Counted from the first letter of the stretch, positions 37,706-48,512 are shown. The stretch is 64,000 nt of DNA from Paraburkholderia dilworthii (GCF_000472525.1 NZ_AWZT01000009.1:1-64000); one strand, 5' to 3'. Notes: a model not told the origin generated them from the sequence alone. Made by a program: numbers and translations.

Positions 37706-39949
37706 ATGAATACCGAAATCGCTACGAGCACGCCGAATCCTCTTCCGTCTTTCGACGAAGCGATGGCGTTCGTGCGTCAGCATGCGGGCGAGGTGCGTCT
37801 GTCATCGGGCGAGTCTCTCGCGGATCACGCGGCGGGCACTGCGTCGATCATGCGTACGCTCAACGTCGATCCGCCGGCCGTGCTGGCTGCGGCGTTATTT
37901 GCATTGACGCCGCATTTGCAGGACCCCGAGCGCGTGATCGCCGACAACTTCGGCGAAGAAGTCGCGCAACTCGTCAGCGACGTGCGCAAGCTGCTGCGCC
38001 TCGGTACTGTGAGTTTGCGCGCCGCGCAGAACGCAATACCTGAAGCTGGGCGCGATGCGCAGGCCGCGCGCCGCGCGCAGGTCGAGGCGTTGCGCAAGAT
38101 GTTGCTCGCGTTCGCGCAGGATATTCGCGTCGTGCTGATCCGGCTCGCGTCGCGGCTGCAATCGCTGCGTTATTACGCGGCGGCGAAGCTCACGCCGTCG
38201 CCCGACGTGGCGCGCGAAACGCTCGATATTTACGCACCGCTCGCTAACCGTCTTGGCATCTGGCAACTGAAGTGGGAACTCGAGGACCTCGCGTTTCGTT
38301 TCGAAGAGCCGGTGACTTATAAGCGCATCGCGAAGCTGCTGGATGAGAAGCGTGTCGAACGCGAAAGCTACGTCGCGCAGGCTATTGAACGCTTGCAGCA
38401 GGAACTCGCCGCCGCGAACATTCGCGCGGAAGTCAGCGGACGGCCGAAACATATCTATAGCATCTGGCGCAAGATGCGGGGCAAGGAGCTCGACTTCGCG
38501 GAACTGTACGATGTGCGCGCGTTTCGCGTAATCGTGCCGGACATCAAGGATTGCTACACCGTGCTCGGCATCGTGCACAACTTGTGGCAACCGGTGCCAA
38601 GAGAGTTCGACGATTACATCTCGCGGCCCAAGCCGAATGGCTATAAGTCGCTGCACACAGTCGTAATCGGTGACGACGGCCGCGCATTCGAAGTGCAGAT
38701 CCGCACGCACGACATGCATCAGTTCGCCGAGTACGGCGTGGCCGCGCATTGGCGTTATAAAGAGGCTGGCACGCGCGGTTACGGCGGCCAGTTCGCCGCC
38801 AATGAGAAGTACGACGAGAAGATCGCGTGGTTGCGTCAATTGCTGGCGTGGAAAGACGACGTGTCGGAGGGCGAGCACGGCGACAAGCGCGCGGCGCAGC
38901 CGTGGGAGCAACTGCGCCAGGCTACGCTCGACGACGACCACATCTACGTGCTGACGCCTCAAGCGCGGGTGATCGCGCTGCCGCACGGCGCGACGCCGGT
39001 GGATTTCGCTTATCACCTGCACAGCGAGTTGGGGCATCGGTGCCGTGGCGCGCGCGTCGACGGTGCGATGGTGCCGCTGAACACGCAGTTGCAGAACGGC
39101 CAGACGGTGGAGATCGTCGCGGTGAAGGAAGGCGGGCCGTCGCGCGACTGGCTCAATCCCCAACTCGGGTATCTGCATAGCTCGCGTGCGCGTCAGAAAG
39201 TGCGCGCGTGGTTTAACGCGGTCGAGTTGCAGGAGCACATTGCGAACGGCCGCGCAATGGTTGAAAAGACCTTACAGCGCGAGGGCAAGACGTCGGTCAA
39301 TCTCGATCAGCTTGCTGCCAAACTTGGCTTCAAGACGACCGACGATCTGTTCTCGGTCGTCGGCAAGGAAGAGTTCAGTTTGCGGCTCGTCGAGCAGGCG
39401 CTGCATGATGCGCCGCCGCCGGAGCCAGTGGTCGAAGTACCCGAGCAATTCGAGAAGCGCAGCAGTGGCGCGAGCGTGGCGCGCGGTGCGTCCACGGGCG
39501 TGCTGGTGGTCGGCGTCGACGCATTGCTGACGCAGCTTGCGCGCTGCTGCCGGCCGGCGCCGCCCGACGACATCTCCGGTTTCGTGACGCGCGGCAAAGG
39601 CATGTCGATTCACCGCAGCGATTGCCCGACGTTCCTGCGCATGGCGGAACGCGCGCCGGAACGCGTACTGCAAACGGCATGGTCCGCCGATGTGATGAGC
39701 GGTCGAGGGCAATCAGTTTATCCGGTTGATCTCTCGATAGAAGCCACGGACCGCCAAGGTTTGCTACGCGATATATCGGAAGTGTTCGCGCGGGAAAAAA
39801 TGAATGTGATCGGTGTGAAGACGCAGACACGCCGCAATGCCGCGTTCATGCAGTTTACCGTCGAGGTTTCGAGTGCCGCGCAAATCCAGCGCGCTTGCAC
39901 GCTGCTCGGCGAAGTGACGGGTGTCGTGCGAGCATCACGCAAAGGTTGA
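37706..39949 (+). CDS. relA: RelA-type (p)ppGpp synthetase
   Basis: A 747-aa long RSH enzyme. The N-terminal HD-type hydrolase region (about 30-160) lacks the metal-binding HD pair; FALTPHL stands at the expected place, so it is probably a synthetase only. The synthetase domain (about 240-350) has YDVRAFRVIV, the RelA-type EFDDYI and PKPNGYKSLHT. A TGS domain (about 412-465), a zinc-finger-like CC region (LARCCRPAPPD) and a C-terminal ACT domain (about 672-745) follow. ATG at 37706 is chosen over an upstream TTG at 37679. It makes the stringent-response alarmone when amino acids run out. Confidence 0.93.
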   Translation: MNTEIATSTPNPLPSFDEAMAFVRQHAGEVRLSSGESLADHAAGTASIMRTLNVDPPAVLAAALFALTPHLQDPERVIADNFGEEVAQLVSDVRKLLRLGTVSLRAAQNAIPEAGRDAQAARRAQVEALRKMLLAFAQDIRVVLIRLASRLQSLRYYAAAKLTPSPDVARETLDIYAPLANRLGIWQLKWELEDLAFRFEEPVTYKRIAKLLDEKRVERESYVAQAIERLQQELAAANIRAEVSGRPKHIYSIWRKMRGKELDFAELYDVRAFRVIVPDIKDCYTVLGIVHNLWQPVPREFDDYISRPKPNGYKSLHTVVIGDDGRAFEVQIRTHDMHQFAEYGVAAHWRYKEAGTRGYGGQFAANEKYDEKIAWLRQLLAWKDDVSEGEHGDKRAAQPWEQLRQATLDDDHIYVLTPQARVIALPHGATPVDFAYHLHSELGHRCRGARVDGAMVPLNTQLQNGQTVEIVAVKEGGPSRDWLNPQLGYLHSSRARQKVRAWFNAVELQEHIANGRAMVEKTLQREGKTSVNLDQLAAKLGFKTTDDLFSVVGKEEFSLRLVEQALHDAPPPEPVVEVPEQFEKRSSGASVARGASTGVLVVGVDALLTQLARCCRPAPPDDISGFVTRGKGMSIHRSDCPTFLRMAERAPERVLQTAWSADVMSGRGQSVYPVDLSIEATDRQGLLRDISEVFAREKMNVIGVKTQTRRNAAFMQFTVEVSSAAQIQRACTLLGEVTGVVRASRKG

Positions 39950-40047
39950 TGCAGCGGTGCGTTGATGAGTTGATGCACTCATTCGCTCATGCAAAAGCGA
40001 GTGAGCGACGTGGCTAAGCGTAATTTAAAGTCGATGCATAAAAGTAC

Positions 40048-40076
40048 TTGCCAAGCAGTGGGCGGCTCCATATAAT
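40048..40076 (+). promoter_or_regulatory. sigma70 promoter of tRNA-Val
   Basis: TTGCCA (40048-40053), a 17-bp spacer and a perfect TATAAT (40071-40076), ending 11 bp before the tRNA. Very close to consensus. Confidence 0.8.
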
Positions 40077-40087
40077 CTCGTTTCTTC

Positions 40088-40164
40088 AGGCTCGTAGCTC
40101 AGCTGGTTAGAGCACCACCTTGACATGGTGGGGGTCGTTGGTTCGAGTCCAATCGAGCCTACCA
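40088..40164 (+). tRNA. tRNA-Val (GAC)
   Basis: A complete 77-nt cloverleaf. Acceptor AGGCTCG pairs with CGAGCCT; D stem GCTC/GAGC; anticodon stem CCACC/GGTGG around loop TTGACAT with anticodon GAC; T arm GTTGG/CCAAT with loop TTCGAGT; discriminator A and encoded CCA. Confidence 0.97.
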
Positions 40165-40326
40165 ACGAAAGAGAAATTCCGGCATTGCCGGGGTTTCGCA
40201 AACTGCAGTAAGCGCCTGTGGCGCAAAAGGCGAATACGGTTATGACACCGCGAACGTTGACCGAAACCACTTCGGAACGACGCTAGTCGAGGACCACTTT
40301 CGCCAGTGCAGTTTGCAGGAAATGTG

Positions 40327-40362
40327 AATGCGGCCCCTCGAAAGCGGGGCCGCATTTTTTTT
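40327..40362 (+). terminator. strong terminator between tRNA-Val and thrS
   Basis: Perfect 11-bp stem AATGCGGCCCC/GGGGCCGCATT with a 7-base loop, then a run of eight T overlapping the stem end. It ends 56 bp before thrS, so it either ends the tRNA transcript or acts as a leader attenuator. Confidence 0.85.
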
Positions 40363-40417
40363 GCACTTTTTGACCTGGTTGTATATGCCGCCGCCGGTCG
40401 GCACCACGGAGAACGCA

Positions 40418-42325
40418 ATGGTTTCGATACGTCTGCCTGACGGTTCTGTTCGACAGTACGAGCATCCGGTGACCGTCGCCGAAGTGGCCGCGTCGATCGG
40501 CCCCGGCCTCGCGAAGGCCGCGCTCGGCGGCAAGATCGACGGTGAGCTGGTGGATACGTCCACGCTGATCGATCACGACGTGGCGCTTGCCATCGTCACC
40601 GAAAAAGACGCAGACGGTCTGGATATCATTCGCCACTCCACGGCGCACTTGCTCGCGTACGCGGTGAAGGACTTGTATCCCGAAGCGCAGGTCACGATCG
40701 GTCCGGTGATCGACAATGGCTTCTATTACGACTTCGCGTACAGCCGTCCCTTCACGCCCGAAGATCTCGAGAAGATCGAAAAGCGCATGCAGGAGCTTGC
40801 GAAGAAAGATGAGCCGGTCTCGCGCCGCGTGGTGTCGCGCGACGAAGCGGTGGGCTACTTCAAGAGCATCGGCGAGAAGTACAAGGCGGAGATCATCGAA
40901 TCGATTCCCGCTACCGACGAGATCAAGCTGTATTCGCACGGCGGCTTCACCGATCTGTGCCGTGGTCCGCACGTGCCGTCCACGGGCAAGCTCAAGGTCT
41001 TCAAGCTGATGAAGCTAGCCGGCGCCTATTGGCGCGGCGATTCGAAGAACGAGCAGTTGCAGCGTATCTACGGTACGGCCTGGACGAAGAAGGAAGATCA
41101 GGACGCGTATCTGCACATGCTCGAAGAGGCGGAGAAGCGCGATCACCGCAAACTCGGCAAGCAACTCGATCTGTTCCACATGCAGGACGAGTCGCCGGGC
41201 ATGGTGTTCTGGCATCCGCGCGGCTGGACGTTGTGGCAGCAGGTGGAGCAGTACATGCGCCGCCGTGTGAACGACGCCGGCTACCTCGAGATCAAGACGC
41301 CGATGATCATGGACCGTTCGCTGTGGGAAGCGTCGGGTCACTGGCAGAACTATCGTGAAAACATGTTCACGACGGAATCGGAAAAGCGCGATTACGCGAT
41401 CAAGCCGATGAACTGCCCTGGTCACGTGCAGGTGTTCAACCACGGTTTGCGTTCGTATCGCGATCTGCCGCTGCGTTACGCGGAGTTCGGCTCGTGCCAC
41501 CGCAACGAGTCGTCGGGCGCGCTGCATGGGTTGATGCGTGTGCGTGGTTTCGTGCAGGACGACGCACATATTTTCTGTACCGAAGAGCAGTTCATCAGCG
41601 AGTCGATTGCATTCAACACGCTGGCGATGAGCGTGTACCGCGATTTCGGTTTCGACAACGTCGACATCAAGCTGTCGCTGCGCCCCGACGCCCGTGCCGG
41701 CACGGACGAAACGTGGGACCGTGCGGAGCAGGGCCTGCGCGAAGCGTTGACGGCTTGCGGCGTGACGTGGGAAGAACTGGCGGGCGAGGGTGCGTTTTAC
41801 GGCCCGAAGGTCGAATATCACATCAAGGACGCGCTCGGCCGCTCGTGGCAGTGCGGCACGTTGCAACTCGATATGGTGCTGCCGGAGCGTCTGGGCGCGG
41901 AGTACGTCGCGGAAGACAACAGCCGTCGCCGTCCGATCATGCTGCACCGGGCAATCGTCGGATCTATGGAGCGTTTTCTTGGTATTCTGATCGAGCACCA
42001 CGCTGGTGCAATGCCTGCCTGGCTCGCGCCGATGCAGGTGGTGGTGATGAATATCGCCGAAAGTCAGGTCGAATACGCACAGTCTCTAGCCCAATCGTTG
42101 CAAAAACAAGGGGTTAGAGTAGAGGCCGATTTGCGCAACGAGAAGATTAGCTATAAAATACGCGAGCACACGCTTGAGAAGGTGCCGTACCTGCTTGTGG
42201 TCGGCGACAAGGAGCGTGAAGCCCAAACGGTAGCCGTGCGTGCCCGTGGTGGTGTCGACCTTGGCGTGATGCCTGTCGATTCCTTCATTGAGCGTCTGCG
42301 CCAGAACGTGCAGTCGTTCAACTGA
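40418..42325 (+). CDS. thrS: threonyl-tRNA synthetase
   Basis: A 635-aa class II synthetase that charges tRNA-Thr. TGS domain (1-65), second additional domain with [16 protein letters not shown], catalytic core with the zinc-site MNCPGHVQ and motif 2 [19 protein letters not shown], and a C-terminal anticodon-binding domain (about 540-635). ATG at 40418 has GGAGAA upstream and begins the conserved [10 protein letters not shown]. First gene of the thrS-infC-rpmI-rplT-pheS-pheT-ihfA block. Confidence 0.97.
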   Translation: MVSIRLPDGSVRQYEHPVTVAEVAASIGPGLAKAALGGKIDGELVDTSTLIDHDVALAIVTEKDADGLDIIRHSTAHLLAYAVKDLYPEAQVTIGPVIDNGFYYDFAYSRPFTPEDLEKIEKRMQELAKKDEPVSRRVVSRDEAVGYFKSIGEKYKAEIIESIPATDEIKLYSHGGFTDLCRGPHVPSTGKLKVFKLMKLAGAYWRGDSKNEQLQRIYGTAWTKKEDQDAYLHMLEEAEKRDHRKLGKQLDLFHMQDESPGMVFWHPRGWTLWQQVEQYMRRRVNDAGYLEIKTPMIMDRSLWEASGHWQNYRENMFTTESEKRDYAIKPMNCPGHVQVFNHGLRSYRDLPLRYAEFGSCHRNESSGALHGLMRVRGFVQDDAHIFCTEEQFISESIAFNTLAMSVYRDFGFDNVDIKLSLRPDARAGTDETWDRAEQGLREALTACGVTWEELAGEGAFYGPKVEYHIKDALGRSWQCGTLQLDMVLPERLGAEYVAEDNSRRRPIMLHRAIVGSMERFLGILIEHHAGAMPAWLAPMQVVVMNIAESQVEYAQSLAQSLQKQGVRVEADLRNEKISYKIREHTLEKVPYLLVVGDKEREAQTVAVRARGGVDLGVMPVDSFIERLRQNVQSFN

Positions 42326-42360
42326 GCCACTTGGCAGCCCGGCTCGTTTTTTTAATTTTT
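42324..42360 (+). terminator. terminator-like hairpin at the thrS-infC junction
   Basis: GAGCC (overlapping the thrS stop) pairs with GGCTC at 42341-42345 and is followed by G and TTTTTTTAATTTTT. The stem is short, so partial read-through into infC is likely. Confidence 0.45.
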
Positions 42361-42374
42361 AGAGGAAACGTAAC

Positions 42375-42899
42375 ATCGCTACTGATAAGTCTGCGCACCG
42401 CATCAACGGTGAAATTACGGCACCCGAGGTGCGTCTGGTCGGAGTCGAGAACGAACCGCTCGGCATCGTGAAACTCGCTGATGCGTTCCGCATGTCGGAA
42501 CAGCAAGACGTGGATCTGGTCGAAATCGCGCCGCAAGCGGTTCCGCCGGTTTGCCGCTTGATGGACTACGGCAAGTTCAAGTACTCGGAAGCGAAGAAGC
42601 AGCACGAGGCCAAGCTCAAGCAGAAGATCGTTCAGGTCAAGGAAGTTAAATTCCGTCCGGGCACTGACGACGGTGACTACAACGTCAAGCTGCGCAACCT
42701 CATTCGCTTCCTCGAAGACGGCGACAAGACGAAAATCACGTTGCGTTTCCGTGGCCGCGAAATGGCTCACCAGGAAATCGGTATGCGCATGCTCGAACGC
42801 CTGCGCACCGACCTCGACGAAGTCGGTCAGGTCGAGCAAATGCCGAAAATGGAAGGGCGCCAGATGATCATGGTGCTTGCTCCGAAGAAAAAGAAGTAA
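42375..42899 (+). CDS. infC: translation initiation factor IF-3, with ATC start codon
   Basis: A 174-aa IF-3, which checks the start codon and keeps 30S subunits free. No ATG or GTG precedes the conserved N-terminus [20 protein letters not shown]; the codon in place is ATC at 42375, 8 bp after AGAGGA. E. coli infC uses ATT for self-regulation because IF-3 rejects non-standard starts, so the same control is inferred. A GTG at 42429 would cut off 18 conserved residues. The RNA-binding C-terminal domain ends in the usual basic PKKKK. Confidence 0.93.
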   Translation: MATDKSAHRINGEITAPEVRLVGVENEPLGIVKLADAFRMSEQQDVDLVEIAPQAVPPVCRLMDYGKFKYSEAKKQHEAKLKQKIVQVKEVKFRPGTDDGDYNVKLRNLIRFLEDGDKTKITLRFRGREMAHQEIGMRMLERLRTDLDEVGQVEQMPKMEGRQMIMVLAPKKKK

Positions 42900-43144
42900 G
42901 CGGTCAGAGCGGCGACGCGCCATGTGGCGCGTGTTCTGGTTGTGAAAGGTTGGACGATGTCGCGCCGGGTGTCCGGGGCGGCATCAGCAGATTTCGGAGC
43001 GGCGCTTGTGCAAATGCGCGCCGTTCCGAAAAGCGGCTGCCGGCGGTATAGGCGGTCTGCATACCAAGTGGAATGGGTTTCGAAGGGCGGGTAATGGCCA
43101 TCTGGCCGACCGCACACCCATGTCCATCTAATAATGGAGTTGTC
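42900..43144. other. infC-rpmI intercistronic region
   Basis: A 245-bp gap inside an otherwise tight operon. In E. coli the L20 repressor site lies in this part of the operon. No pseudoknot could be assigned by eye. Confidence 0.3.
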
Positions 43145-43342
43145 ATGCCGAAGATGAAGACCAAGAAGAGTGCTGCAAAGCGCTTCGTGGTGCGTCCGGG
43201 CGGTACCGTTAAGCGCGGTCAAGCCTTCAAGCGCCACATTCTTACCAAGAAAACCACCAAGAACAAACGCCATCTGCGCGGTTCGACGGCAGTTCATGAT
43301 TCCGATCTGAACTCCGTGCGCGCAATGCTGCCGTTCGCCTAA
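43145..43342 (+). CDS. rpmI: 50S ribosomal protein L35
   Basis: A 65-aa very basic protein beginning [14 protein letters not shown], the family's signature, with [12 protein letters not shown] near the end. GGAG precedes the ATG. An upstream in-frame start at 43073 lacks conservation. Confidence 0.97.
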   Translation: MPKMKTKKSAAKRFVVRPGGTVKRGQAFKRHILTKKTTKNKRHLRGSTAVHDSDLNSVRAMLPFA

Positions 43343-43371
43343 CCCTTAACCGAAACTCATAGGAGCGAAAC

Positions 43372-43731
43372 ATGCCTCGAGTAAAACGTGGGGTTACCGC
43401 ACGGGCCCGTCACAAGAAGATCATCAAGCTGGCCAAGGGTTACCGCGGCCGTCGCAATAACGTCTATCGCATCGCCAAGCAGGCGGTCATGCGCGCAGGC
43501 CAGTACGCCTACCGCGATCGCCGCAACAAGAAGCGTGTGTTCCGTGCATTGTGGATCACGCGTATCAACGCGGCGGTGCGTCAGCACGACATGACGTACA
43601 GCGTGTTCATCAACGGCCTGAAGAAGGCTTCGATCGAACTCGACCGCAAGGTGCTGGCCGACATGGCTGTGTTCGACAAGGCTGCTTTTGCTGCGATCGT
43701 TCAGCAGGTGAAAGCCGCCGTTGCAGCCTGA
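43372..43731 (+). CDS. rplT: 50S ribosomal protein L20
   Basis: A 119-aa protein beginning [16 protein letters not shown], with [22 protein letters not shown]. It is an early 50S assembly protein and, in E. coli, represses translation of its own operon. TAGGAG lies before the ATG, 29 bp after rpmI. Confidence 0.97.
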
Positions 43732-43798
43732 TTGCGCTTCTGGCAATTAACACTGCGTGGTTCGTTGCAGCGAATATCCGGTAGTCTCGGTGACGCTG

Positions 43799-43840
43799 CA
43801 ACAAAAACGGGGCTCCTCACCGAGCCCCGTTTTTGTTGCT
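43799..43840 (+). terminator. strong terminator between rplT and pheS
   Basis: Stem AACAAAAACGGGGCTC pairs with GAGCCCCGTTTTTGTT around a 6-base loop, with T-runs in both directions. It splits the translation block into thrS-rplT and pheS-ihfA units, or acts as a pheS attenuator. Confidence 0.88.
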
Positions 43841-43889
43841 AGAACCAGTTTTGCTTCGATTGAACACTGACGTTGAAATGATGGGATCA

Positions 43890-44903
43890 ATGGACCTGGA
43901 CCAGATTGTCGCCGACGCGCAAAAAGCCTTCGCAGAAGCCTCCGACGTCACCACCCTCGAGAACGAGAAAGCACGCTTTCTCGGCAAATCGGGTGTGCTG
44001 ACGGAACTGTTGAAGGGCCTCGGCAAACTCGATCCCGAAACGCGCAAGAGCGAAGGCGCACGGATCAACCTCGTCAAGCAACAGGTTGAAGTCGCCCTGA
44101 CGGCGCGCCGCCAGGCGCTGGCCGACGCGTTGCTGAATCAGCGTCTCGCCGCCGAAGCGATCGACGTCACACTGCCAGGACGCGGCGCCCATGCAGGCAG
44201 CCTGCACCCGGTGATGCGCACGTGGGAGCGCGTGGAACAGATTTTTGGCAGCATTGGATTCGACGTGGCCGACGGCCCCGAAATCGAGACCGACTGGTAC
44301 AACTTCACTTCGCTGAACAGCCCGGAAAATCATCCGGCGCGTTCAATGCAGGACACTTTCTACGTCGACGGCAAAGATGCCGACGGCCGTCAACTGCTGC
44401 TGCGCACGCATACGAGCCCGATGCAGGTGCGTTACGCGCGCACCAACACACCGCCGATCAAGGTGATCGTGCCGGGCCGCACCTACCGCGTGGACAGTGA
44501 CGCGACTCACTCGCCGATGTTCAATCAGGTCGAAGGCCTGTGGATCGATGAGAACATCAGCTTCGCTGATCTGAAGGGTGTCTACACCGACTTCCTCAAA
44601 AAATTCTTCGAACGCGACGATATTCTCGTGCGTTTCCGTCCGTCGTATTTTCCGTTCACCGAACCGTCGGCTGAGATCGATATGCTGTTCGAAACGGGCA
44701 AGAACGCCGGCAAGTGGCTCGAAATTTCGGGCTCGGGCCAGGTCCACCCTACTGTGATCCGCAATATGGGCCTCGACCCGGAGCGCTACATTGGCTTCGC
44801 TTTTGGCAGTGGCCTCGAGCGGCTCACCATGTTGCGCTACGGCGTGCAAGACCTGCGTCTCTTCTTCGAAAACGATTTGCGTTTCCTGCGTCAATTCGCC
44901 TGA
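43890..44903 (+). CDS. pheS: phenylalanyl-tRNA synthetase alpha subunit
   Basis: A 337-aa catalytic subunit of the (alpha-beta)2 enzyme that charges tRNA-Phe. An N-terminal coiled coil (1-90) is followed by the class II core: [31 protein letters not shown]-like [13 protein letters not shown] and the motif 3 [14 protein letters not shown]. The ATG at 43890 begins the conserved MDLDQIV; upstream in-frame ATGs are possible. Confidence 0.96.
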   Translation: MDLDQIVADAQKAFAEASDVTTLENEKARFLGKSGVLTELLKGLGKLDPETRKSEGARINLVKQQVEVALTARRQALADALLNQRLAAEAIDVTLPGRGAHAGSLHPVMRTWERVEQIFGSIGFDVADGPEIETDWYNFTSLNSPENHPARSMQDTFYVDGKDADGRQLLLRTHTSPMQVRYARTNTPPIKVIVPGRTYRVDSDATHSPMFNQVEGLWIDENISFADLKGVYTDFLKKFFERDDILVRFRPSYFPFTEPSAEIDMLFETGKNAGKWLEISGSGQVHPTVIRNMGLDPERYIGFAFGSGLERLTMLRYGVQDLRLFFENDLRFLRQFA

Positions 44904-44934
44904 ACGAGCGCGCATGGCACGACAAGCATAGAGC

Positions 44935-44960
44935 GCGGCAATGCACGCAGTGCATGCCGC
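44935..44960. other. hairpin between pheS and pheT
   Basis: GCGGCA-a-TGCAC pairs with GTGCA-TGCCGC around GCA, an 11-bp stem with one bulged A. It has no T-run. A role in processing or in balancing pheS and pheT is only a guess. Confidence 0.4.
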
Positions 44961-45089
44961 CACAGCGTCCCGGCAGTGACTGGCAATGACTTGCGTTAAC
45001 TCATGGCAACTGGCGATTTCCCCGAACACCGAGTTGCGCGAAGCATCTGCCTCACGCGGACCTAACCCGATCAGAACGTACACAGAACC

Positions 45090-47525
45090 ATGCAATTCCC
45101 GGAATCCTGGCTGAGAACCTTTGTCGATCCGCAACTGACGACGGACGAGCTGTCGCACGCATTGACGATGGCGGGTCTCGAAGTGGAAGACCTGCGACCG
45201 GCTGCGCCGCCGACCTCCAAGATCGTAGTCGGTCAGGTGCTGGAAGTCGTCAAGCACCCGGATGCGGACAAGCTCAACGTCTGCCAGGTCGACGCCGGCA
45301 CGGGCGCGACGCTGAATATCGTATGCGGTGCGCCGAACGTCTCGCCTGGCATCAAGGTGCCGGTCGCGCTGGTCGGCGCGCAACTGCCGCCAGCCGAAGA
45401 GGGCGGCGCGCCGTTCGCAATCAAACTCTCCAAGCTGCGTGGCGTGGAAAGTCAGGGCATGCTGTGCTCGGCGCGCGAACTGAAGCTCTCGGAAGATCAT
45501 AGCGGCCTCCTGGTCCTGCCGGAAGATACGCCGATTGGCCAGGACATCCGCGAAACGCTCAATCTCGACGACACCATTTTCGAAATCAAGCTGACGCCGA
45601 ACAAGGCGGACTGCTTGTCTGTGTTCGGCGTGGCACGCGAAACGTCCGCGATCACCGGCGCGCCGTTGCGTCCGCTCGAGATCAAACCGGTCGAAGTCAA
45701 GCTGAGCGAGACGCTGCCTGTCCGGATCTCGGCGCCTGATCTCTGCGGCCGTTTCTCCGGCCGTGTCATCCGCGGCGTGAATGCGCGTGCGAAGTCGCCG
45801 CAATGGATGGTCGAACGTCTGGAGCGTTCGGGTCAGCGCAGCATCTCCGCGCTCGTCGATATTTCCAATTATGTGATGCTGGAGTTGGGCCGTCCGTCGC
45901 ATGTGTTCGATCTGGATAAGATCCACGGGGGTATGGACGTGCGTTGGGCGCGCAAGGGTGAAATGCTGAAGCTGCTGAACGGCAACACTGTTGAGCTCGA
46001 TGAGACCGTTGGCGTGATCGCCGATGAGCAACACATTGAAAGTCTTGCGGGCATCATGGGCGGCGACAGTACGGCCGTCACGCTGGACACAGCCAACATC
46101 TATCTCGAAGCGGCATTCTGGTGGCCGGACAGCATTCGCGGCCGCTCGCGCAAGTACAACTTCTCGACAGACGCCGGCCATCGCTTCGAGCGTGGTGTCG
46201 ACTATGTGACCACGGTCGAGCATATCGAGCGCATCACGCAACTGATCCTCGACATTTGCGGCGGCGAGGCGGGTCCCGTGGACGACCAGATCGTCAATGT
46301 GCCGCAGCGGGAGCCCGTGAAGATGCGCGTGTCGCGCGCGAACCGCATCATCGGCATTGCGATCGACGCGGATCAAATCGCGCAGATCTTCACGCGTCTC
46401 GGTCTCACGTTCGAGCGCGATGGCGACACCTTCTCGGTCATGCCGCCGTCGTACCGCTTCGACATCGAAATCGAAGAAGATCTGATCGAAGAAGTCGCGC
46501 GTATCTATGGCTTCGAAAAGATTCCGGCGCGCCCGCCGGTCGCCACGAGCGAAATGCGCGCGACCAACGAAACGCGCCGCTCGATCCACACTATCCGCCA
46601 CGCGCTCGCGGCACGCGATTACGCGGAAACGGTGAACTTCAGTTTCGTGGATGCCGAGTGGGAGCAGGACTTCGCCGGCAATGACAAGCCGGTGCGCTTG
46701 CTGAACCCGATTGCAAGCCAGTTGTCGGTCATGCGCACGACGCTGATCGGCAGCCTGGTCCACGTGTTGCGCACGAACCTGAACCGGCGCGCGGCGGACC
46801 GCGTGCGCGTGTTCGAAGCTGGCCGCGTGTTCCTGCACGATCCGTCGATCAAGGCAGGTGAGCTGACGGTCGAAGGCTTCGCGCAGCCGAAGATGATCGG
46901 CGGGCTCGCTTACGGTCCCGCGCTCGAGGAGCAGTGGGGCGCACCGGCGCGCACAGTCGATTACTTCGACGTGAAGGCCGATGTCGAGGCGCTGGTCGCG
47001 CCGGCGGTGGCGCGTTTCGTGAAAGCGGAGCATCCCGCGCTGCATCCGGGGCGTAGCGCGCGCATTGAATTGAATGGCCGCGCGATCGGCTGGATTGGCG
47101 AACTGCATCCGCGCTGGATGCAAAAATATGATTTACCGCATGCGCCGATTCTGTTTGAAGTCGAAGCGGACGCATTAATGCAACGCATGTTACCCACACC
47201 GTCGGAAGTGTCTAAATTCCCGCCGGTGCGTCGTGATATCGCGGTAGTTGTCGATCAGAAAATCGAGGTGCAGGCGCTGCTGGACGAGATCCAGAAGGCC
47301 CAGTCAGAGCCCGCCTGCAAGACCGTTCAGAAGGTTGCGCTTTTCGACGAATTCCGTCCAAAATCAAACACTTCCGGTGGTCTGGCGGCTCACGAGAAAA
47401 GCCTTGCGTTCCGTGTTACCTTGCAAGATACTGGCGGGACCCTTCAGGACGAAACGGTCGATCTGGCCATTCAGACTCTGGTGGAACGTCTGGCTCGAGT
47501 GTATGGCGCACGGTTGCGCGGATAA
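45090..47525 (+). CDS. pheT: phenylalanyl-tRNA synthetase beta subunit
   Basis: An 811-aa beta subunit. The N-terminal tRNA-binding (EMAP-like) domain spans about 40-150, then B3/B4 editing domain (about 210-385), B5 (about 405-475), an inactive class II core, and a C-terminal FDX-ACB domain ([13 protein letters not shown] onward, about 710-810) that grips the anticodon stem. It follows pheS after 186 bp. Confidence 0.97.
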   Translation: MQFPESWLRTFVDPQLTTDELSHALTMAGLEVEDLRPAAPPTSKIVVGQVLEVVKHPDADKLNVCQVDAGTGATLNIVCGAPNVSPGIKVPVALVGAQLPPAEEGGAPFAIKLSKLRGVESQGMLCSARELKLSEDHSGLLVLPEDTPIGQDIRETLNLDDTIFEIKLTPNKADCLSVFGVARETSAITGAPLRPLEIKPVEVKLSETLPVRISAPDLCGRFSGRVIRGVNARAKSPQWMVERLERSGQRSISALVDISNYVMLELGRPSHVFDLDKIHGGMDVRWARKGEMLKLLNGNTVELDETVGVIADEQHIESLAGIMGGDSTAVTLDTANIYLEAAFWWPDSIRGRSRKYNFSTDAGHRFERGVDYVTTVEHIERITQLILDICGGEAGPVDDQIVNVPQREPVKMRVSRANRIIGIAIDADQIAQIFTRLGLTFERDGDTFSVMPPSYRFDIEIEEDLIEEVARIYGFEKIPARPPVATSEMRATNETRRSIHTIRHALAARDYAETVNFSFVDAEWEQDFAGNDKPVRLLNPIASQLSVMRTTLIGSLVHVLRTNLNRRAADRVRVFEAGRVFLHDPSIKAGELTVEGFAQPKMIGGLAYGPALEEQWGAPARTVDYFDVKADVEALVAPAVARFVKAEHPALHPGRSARIELNGRAIGWIGELHPRWMQKYDLPHAPILFEVEADALMQRMLPTPSEVSKFPPVRRDIAVVVDQKIEVQALLDEIQKAQSEPACKTVQKVALFDEFRPKSNTSGGLAAHEKSLAFRVTLQDTGGTLQDETVDLAIQTLVERLARVYGARLRG

Positions 47526-47594
47526 CCCGCATTTAACAATTGCGCGGCTGTTTCCGCATCCTCTGTTTTCTGCATGGCGCGCCATTTGATAGAT

Positions 47595-48005
47595 ATGAAT
47601 GAAATGAACTCGAGTGATTTCGAAGCCCTTCTTACGGCGCAACGCAGCGCCATGATTCGAGAAATTCCGACATCACCCGCCGTCGTTTCAACTGAAACGC
47701 CGACGCTCACCAAAGCGGAACTTGCCGAGTTGCTGTTCGACAATGTCGGGCTCAACAAGCGGGAAGCGAAAGACATGGTGGAAGCGTTTTTCGAGGTGAT
47801 CCGGGATGCGCTCGAAAGCGGCGACAGTGTGAAGCTGTCGGGCTTCGGCAACTTCCAGTTGCGCGACAAGCCGCAGCGTCCCGGCAGAAACCCGAAAACC
47901 GGCGAGGCAATCCCTATTGCCGCGCGTCGCGTTGTGACGTTCCATGCAAGTCAAAAGCTGAAGGCTCTGGTCGAGAACGGCGCGGAAGCGAGTTTCACGC
48001 GCTGA
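47595..48005 (+). CDS. ihfA: integration host factor alpha subunit
   Basis: A 136-aa DNA-bending protein. The HU/IHF fold spans about 40-130, with [16 protein letters not shown], the signature [22 protein letters not shown] and the DNA-inserting Pro in that loop. It has a longer N-terminal arm (about 38 residues) than E. coli IhfA, as is common in Burkholderia. The start could be 47595 or 47604; an upstream ATG at 47574 is less likely. It follows pheT as in E. coli. Confidence 0.93.
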   Translation: MNEMNSSDFEALLTAQRSAMIREIPTSPAVVSTETPTLTKAELAELLFDNVGLNKREAKDMVEAFFEVIRDALESGDSVKLSGFGNFQLRDKPQRPGRNPKTGEAIPIAARRVVTFHASQKLKALVENGAEASFTR

Positions 48006-48051
48006 TCGACTGGCGCGTTCCTGCGCAACCCACCACGACGGCTAACTGACG

Positions 48052-48462
48052 ATGACAGCGACGATGGAAAAAGTCGTCTTGCCTCCGATTCCGGCGAAAC
48101 GCTACTTCACGATTGGTGAGGTCAGCGAACTATGCGGCGTCAAGCCGCATGTGCTGCGCTATTGGGAGCAGGAGTTTACGCAGTTGAGGCCGGTCAAGCG
48201 GCGCGGCAATCGCCGGTACTATCAGCATCACGAGGTGCTGTTGATCCGGCGGATTCGTGAGTTGCTCTACGAGCAGGGCTTTACGATCAACGGTGCGCGC
48301 AACCGCCTCGATTCACATGGCGGCGGTGCGCATGGTGCGCCGACTGGAACAACGGGCGAGCAGGTCGAGGGCGTCGTCCCGCCGACGTCGACAACGGTCG
48401 CCGTCGACGTCGAGCAGTTGCGCAAGGAACTGCTGCACGTGATCGATCTGTTGAATCGCTAG
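48052..48462 (+). CDS. MerR-family transcriptional regulator
   Basis: A 136-aa regulator. An N-terminal winged helix (about 18-85) has [22 protein letters not shown] and [19 protein letters not shown]. The C-terminus is short and has no metal-binding Cys, so it is not a metal sensor of the usual kind. A merR gene right after ihfA is a common proteobacterial order. Target unknown. Confidence 0.92.
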   Translation: MTATMEKVVLPPIPAKRYFTIGEVSELCGVKPHVLRYWEQEFTQLRPVKRRGNRRYYQHHEVLLIRRIRELLYEQGFTINGARNRLDSHGGGAHGAPTGTTGEQVEGVVPPTSTTVAVDVEQLRKELLHVIDLLNR

Positions 48463-48506
48463 TGGCTTTGTTGGTGTGCGCGGTTCTCTTCGAATGAAGT
48501 GTCTGT

Positions 48507-48512
48507 TATAAT
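48507..48512 (+). promoter_or_regulatory. -10 element of tRNA-Pro
   Basis: A perfect TATAAT 11 bp before the tRNA, the same distance as in the tRNA-Val promoter. The -35 position has only TTCTCT. Confidence 0.6.

Noticed and set aside
44343..47123. 926-codon minus-strand open frame
   Set aside because: Antisense to pheS and pheT. No recognisable domain and very high Arg and His content.
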